A DNA stretch of 25,390 nucleotides, taken from the NCBI GenBank assembly GCA_032718475.1, contig JAUCBJ010000953.1, positions 1 through 25,390 on the forward strand, written 5' to 3'. The translations under genes and the position numbers were made by a program. Positions 16,701-22,700 of the stretch are shown here, one piece after another. Position 1 is the first letter of the stretch; the number at the start of each line of letters is the position of its first letter. This stretch comes from Nemertoderma westbladi. Its lineage: Eukaryota; Xenacoelomorpha; Nemertodermatida; Nemertodermatidae. The notes under the pieces are model-generated. The model worked only from the letters and a program-made list of their open reading frames with translations, was not told where the DNA came from and made no database searches.

Positions 16701-19700
16701 CCTACTGATCAAACTGAAAGTAAATAAAAATGTAACTGAAAATAGTGTAGCTGTGTAGTGAACGTCTATGATATCGGGCTTGTCTAATCAGCACGATTTA
16801 TGATTACCTAATTAAAAGTTTAAAAATAGTCTTAATGAGCTGTACCAATTGCAAACGTTAAAACGGAGGGATAGCCTTATGCGGTGAACCGCGTTTCCAT
16901 AAGGGTCCCTCCCAGTAATACCGGGGAAACTACACATGCTGGTCGACATAGGCAGAAAGTCCAGTACTCATTTAGCTACTATTTAAGGATGCAAGGCAGA
17001 GATGCCTCGCTAAACCCTTCAAAACATTCGTGCCGAAACGAAAACTACCTTGGCCCCCATGCCGGGGTTGAACCCAGAACCTCCGAGATATGTGAATTCA
17101 ATATAACCACTACACCAAGGTGCGCTCTGAACCAAGGTGGAACAAGTGTCAGATACCGTCAGATCAGATCAGATAAGGACAGACGTTTTAGCCATCCTAT
17201 TAAGATAATATTGTGTAGGGTGTAGGGGTAGGCCTACCTACAGTATTCGAAAAAAATTATCTGAAAGATCTACCTTGTCAGGAGTTTGAGTTCTCTGTAA
17301 TTCAGTTAGTAGTAATCCTGCCAACAATAGACCAATCACAATTCACTTCAACCCAACAGATGTTGAGCTTTTATTTATTTTGTATTTTCTTGTGGATTGT
17401 ATCTCATAATATAATATTTTATTCCTAGGGTTCTGTATTTCCCTGCCACCGGATAATCCTTGTTTCTTCCGGTAGTCCATATTTCTCCGCTTTATTCTCA
17501 AGCGGGATGTTGGAATCGGAAACTGGGAGGGTGGAATTACATGATTTATCAAGCGAAACATTTCGGCTGGTTCTAGATTACTGTTACAAGGTTAGTACAG
17601 AAACATTTCGGCGGTTCTAGTATAATTGATTTCCAGATAATTAGCTATAAATATAATACGACAGTAATTCAACCGTCTATTATTTATTTATTGATTTAGT
17701 TGGATGTCGATATAACTCGTAATAACGCCGTTGATTTACTTTGTGTCGCTTCTCGTCTCCAAATCGCCGACCTAGTCTCTCTATGCCAAACTCGTATACT
17801 CGATACCATGGTTACAGCTAACAACTGCGTGGCTTTAGCAATGGTTGCTAAGCACCTCCAGATGACGGGAGTTTTACGACTCGCTGCTTTACGTCACGGC
17901 CGGGGAACATTTCTCGTATCTTTGTGACTCGGCGGACTGGGGTGAGTTGTCTGCGGAGTTGCTGACAGACTTACTGACACACCCGCATCTAACGTGGCGA
18001 GGTCGGGACCACAGCAGACTGAGAGTCGCGCTGGATTGGGGCAGACACTCACCCGGGGAGAGACTGCAGCAGCTCGCAGGGGTGGTCCGCTCCGTGCTCA
18101 GACTGATAGACCCCGGTGGTGTCAGACCCGTGTCAGACGAATCCATCCGCGAGGAATTCCGACAAGTACTCGGCGAGGCCATCTACCGACGGGATATAGA
18201 ACCGTATATGCGCGAACACCGTTCCCACGAGGTCCGCCCGACGCTGCTGCTGTTCTGTCGGTTCGCCGAGAGAGAGTCGGACAGAGTGGGTCTCGGGGGT
18301 CGGATCTACCGCGTGTCGGACCTCGTTAAACCCCGTCGGATCTCCCGTCGGACCTCTGGGCCGGCTATCAGCCGTGTCTGCTCCCTCGACTCCGCCTGTT
18401 TCGTTAACTCCAACAACACGGTCGGCTTCTGGACTCGATGCGAACGCGACTGTTTCCTAGTGGTGGATCCCCGCACTGAAACCGTCCGCAGCTACCATTG
18501 GTCCGGCCCTCAGCCAATGGCGGTACTGGGATTGGGCAATGAGGATTTCTTACTCCTCGGTGCGCCATCTTGTGGCGATTGTTTGAATGATAAGGTTATT
18601 GGTCACTCGTGTAGTCGGAATATATGGACCGCCGTGGAGTTCTCCAGCCAATCCCAGGTATTAACTCCTTTATGTTCGGTAAGTACAGTAAGGGATGCTC
18701 AGTGTAGACTTAATACTAGTGTGACGTCATATGGTCTATGATTGACTAACTGCCCCCCCCCCCCCCCCCCCCCCCTGTAGGAGACCAAAGTAATAGCCCA
18801 GGAACCCTGGCTGTTCCCAACCCCCACCGAGATGTATTCCTGGCGCGCTGCGGCTTGTAAACTCAACCAGATATACCTAATGTTCTACAAGAAGGACCCA
18901 GAAAGGGGAACCATTCATCTCAAATCCGTCGACGTAATAGCAAGGACAGTGACGTCACGGGCCTTCGCTATTCATTCTATGAGGTACCTAAGGAATTATA
19001 TTGATTTCAAATATATTTATTTTAAAATATTTTTCTTTAAAATATCCTTTTTTTTTAATTAAATAATATATTATTATTATAACAAGATTAAAAACTTTCC
19101 AAATAATTGATCCAAACAAACATTATCCGACACCCCGCAGACACCGTAAACCCGCGCGAAGGAGTGCGAAGCTCAATTCGTGTCGGATCCTGCGAATGCA
19201 TTCAGTGTACGTTGTCTCATGCTTCTCGGACCGAAGTCGAGCCGACGAGTCGTGGTTGGCGAGAAGCCGCCAAACGCCGAGAATGTGAGTGGCGTGAATG
19301 TCGCAAACTCAACTTCACGTATCCGCTCGTCGTAAAGATTGCGCTTGCGGGCCTCGTGCGAGATGGAGGTGGACGTCGTCGAGAGGCATTGCAGCATTCG
19401 TGGGGGCTAGGGGGTTAAAGATGGAGACATCCAGGAATCTTCTGATACCTGGAACCCCAGAAACCGCAGACGGACACATCGAGGCGAACTTGGTTGTCGA
19501 TATATACACAATAAACACTTTAATATCCGCATTTGCGGAAATTAAAGTATAATTATCCAATCAATGATCTATAACTTTTATTCGGTTTATTTCGCATTAT
19601 TAGTGGATCCAATCCGCTATGCGCTCCTATTGTGCCAATTTACCAATATTGGCGGGAGCAAGCAATAAGCCAGTAGTGAGTTAACCAACTCAACTACTAA

Positions 19701-22700
19701 GGGCCAAAATACAACATTATATATAATGTAAATAATAGAACAATATAATGATGCTCTCCATAGCGAAAACTATCAACCGACCCTATTGGAGCTCGACATT
19801 GCATCAACACAAGGGAAATGAGAAAGGGGTGTGATATTGGTAACCAATGGGAAATGGCGATATCAACTCCAAGGCCACCATTGGTGCAATTACTAATTAT
19901 TGACATGCAGTTAATCAGCTGGTAGCAGAGTACCCAACCCAGGGCGGCCAGTAGACATCTTTACCCACAGAGGGCGATACGCTCAGTTAATCAGCTGGTG
20001 GCAGAGTACCCAACCCAGGGCGGCCGGTAGACATCTTTACCCACAGAGGGCGATACGCGCAGTTAATCAGCTGGTAGCCGAGTACCCAACTCAGGGCGGG
20101 CAGTAGACATCTTTACCCACAGAGGGCGATACGCGCAGTTAATCAGCTGGTGGCAGAGTACCCAACCCAGGGCGGCCAGTAGACATCTTTACCCACAGAG
20201 GGCGATACGCGCAGTTAATCAGCTGGTGGCAGAGTACCCAACCCAGGGCGGCCAGTAGACATCTTTACCCACAGAGGGCGATACGCGCAGTTAATCAGCT
20301 GGTGGCAGAGTACCCAACCCAGGGCGGCCAGTAGACATCTTTACCCACAGAGGGCGATACGTTTTGTATACCATAGATTTAGAGGAAGGCTACCACCCCG
20401 TACTAAGCTAATCATTGTATCACTGTATCTTAGATCAATTAGAGAGACCGAAAGACCAGAAACGATATCTTCTATAGTTGTGATGGCGGTCTCTGAGTAA
20501 CCCTAAGTAACATCCTGTCAGACGGGAGTTTCGTCACTGCAATTATATATAAATAAATTTAGCATTATAATGTTTAGTACATATATTTTGCTCCAGTAGA
20601 TAGTTTAATCGACTCTTCAAATTCAACGGGGATCTTTTAAATATAAATAAATCAACATAAGCGAGTGGATTAGATGAAATCCCAGCGGAGGTATGGAAAA
20701 CCGGAGTGCTAAACAGACCATTATTGAATGTTTGCAACCGGATGTTAAAAGGGGAAAAGCCACCACCAATTTGGACTAAAGGTCAACTAAAGCCTCTCCC
20801 CAAGAAAGGAGACCTCGGCATACCAACAAACTATCGTGGGATCTGTCTGCTTGTGGTAGCTGCCAAAATATACAATAAAATGATTCTATATAGGATTAGG
20901 CCTCACATAGAGAAACTACTGCGTAAGAGCCAAAACGGATTTCGACCAAGTAGATCAACAATAGCTCAGATACTTGCACTACGGAGACTGATTGAAGGAA
21001 TTAAGTCAAAGAATCTCCCCGCAGTCATGACTTTTGTAGACTTCAGGAAGGCATTCGACTCCATCCATAGAGGTAAAATGCTTGAAATCCTAAGAGCTTA
21101 TGGAATACCGGAAGTAATTGTTGCTGGCATTGGATTGTTATATTGTGACACAGAAGCGCAGGTACTCTCACCAGATGGTGAAACTGAGTTTTTCTCAATC
21201 CTGGCTGGCGTACTGCAAGGTGACACATTAGCACCATTACTATTTGTAATTGTGCTGGATTACGCAATGAGGACGGCCACAAAGGGTAAAGATCTGGGAT
21301 TCACACTTCAAGAACGCAGAAGTAGTAGATATCCGGCAACTACAGTCACAGACACCGACTTTGCGGATGACATCGCCCTGCTCTCTAATACGCTAGCAGA
21401 TGTACAGCTTCTACTAAATAAAGTGGAGAGGGCTGCTAAGGAGGTTGGATTGCATATAAATGCTACCAAGACCGAATTCATGACCATTTAATGTTGATGG
21501 AAACTTAACAACCATTGATAATAATCAACTAAGGAAGGTCGATGACTGCCAGTACCTTGGATCATGGATAGAGAGTAGCAAAAAGGACATAGAAGTTAGG
21601 AAAGCAAAGGCTTGGGTAGCTCTATCAAAAATGGATACCATCTGGAAATCAGATCTCTCCAGGCACCTGAAGACTAAGTTCTTTCGAGCCACAGTGGAAA
21701 GTGTATTTTTATATGGGGGTGAGACCTGGACACTGACTAAATCACTTGAACAACGAATTGATGGTTGCTACACAAGACTACTAAGGGTAGCCATAAACAT
21801 CAGCTGGAGACAACACATGACAAACGCCGAGCTTTATGGTACAATACCACCTGTATCAACCACCCTCCATGAACGCAGATTAAGATTCAGTGGGCACTGC
21901 TGGCGAAGTAAAGACGAGGTCATACCAGATCTACTTTTCTGGCAACCAACTCATGGAAAGCGTAGTCGTGGACGACCGGCTATAACATATATAGATCAAC
22001 TTGAAAGGGATACTGAACTTGGGAGAAACGAAATTGCGACAACTATGGAGAATCGGGAAGCCTGGAAGGATCTCATTTCCACTGTCCGAGTTCGCTCGAC
22101 CTAGTAGTAGTTGGAGAATCGGGAAGCCTGGAAGGATCTCATTTCCACTGTCCGAGTTCGCTCGACCTAGTAGTAGTTGGAGAATCGGTAAGCCTGGAAG
22201 GATCTCATTTCCACTGTCCGAGTTCGCTCGACCTAGTAGTAGTTGGAGAATCGGGAATCCTGGAAGGATCTAATTTCCGCTGTCCGAGTTCGCTCGACCT
22301 AGTGGTAGTAGTAGAATCGGAAAGTCTGGAAGGATCTCATTTCCACTGTCCGAGTTCGCTCGACCTAGTGGTAGTAGTAGAATCGGGAAGTCTGGAAGGA
22401 TCTCATTTCCAATGTCCGAGTTCGCTCGACCTAGTAGTAGTTGGAGAATCGGGAAGCCTGGAAGGATCTCATATCCACTGTCCGAGTTCGCTCGACCTAG
22501 TAGTAGTTGGAGAATCGGGAAGCCTGGAAGGATCTCATTTCCACAGTCCGAGTTAGCTCGACCTTGTAATAGTTGGAGAATCGGGAATCCTGGAAGGATC
22601 TAATTTCCGCTGTCCGAGTTCGCTCGACCTAGTGGTAGTAGTAGAATCGGGAAGTCTGGAAGGATCTCATTTCCAATGTCCGAGTTCGCTCTACCTAGTA

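Larger units (their letters stand above)
13783..17428 (+). other. Intron 1 (3.65 kb)
   Basis: It starts GTAAGT and ends TTTTATTCCTAG. It is AT-rich and carries a minus-strand LINE tail (14222-14955), a (CTGAT)n run (about 15006-15043), degenerate 74-bp repeats (15690-15900), foldback-like repeats (16021-16379) and a SINE-like piece (about 16866-17130). The parts 13783-14220, 15045-15690 and 17131-17428 show nothing recognisable except short AT-rich runs. Confidence 0.75.

Noticed and set aside
17064-17117. Functional tRNA gene on the minus strand
   Set aside because: A and B boxes are present, but a closed cloverleaf with acceptor stem and anticodon arm is not convincing; a SINE head fits better.
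17889-18329. Antisense and alternative frames within exon 3 of the BTB-Kelch-type gene
   Set aside because: They are shadows of a GC-rich coding exon; the sense frame has the recognisable BTB/BACK pattern and fitting splice sites.
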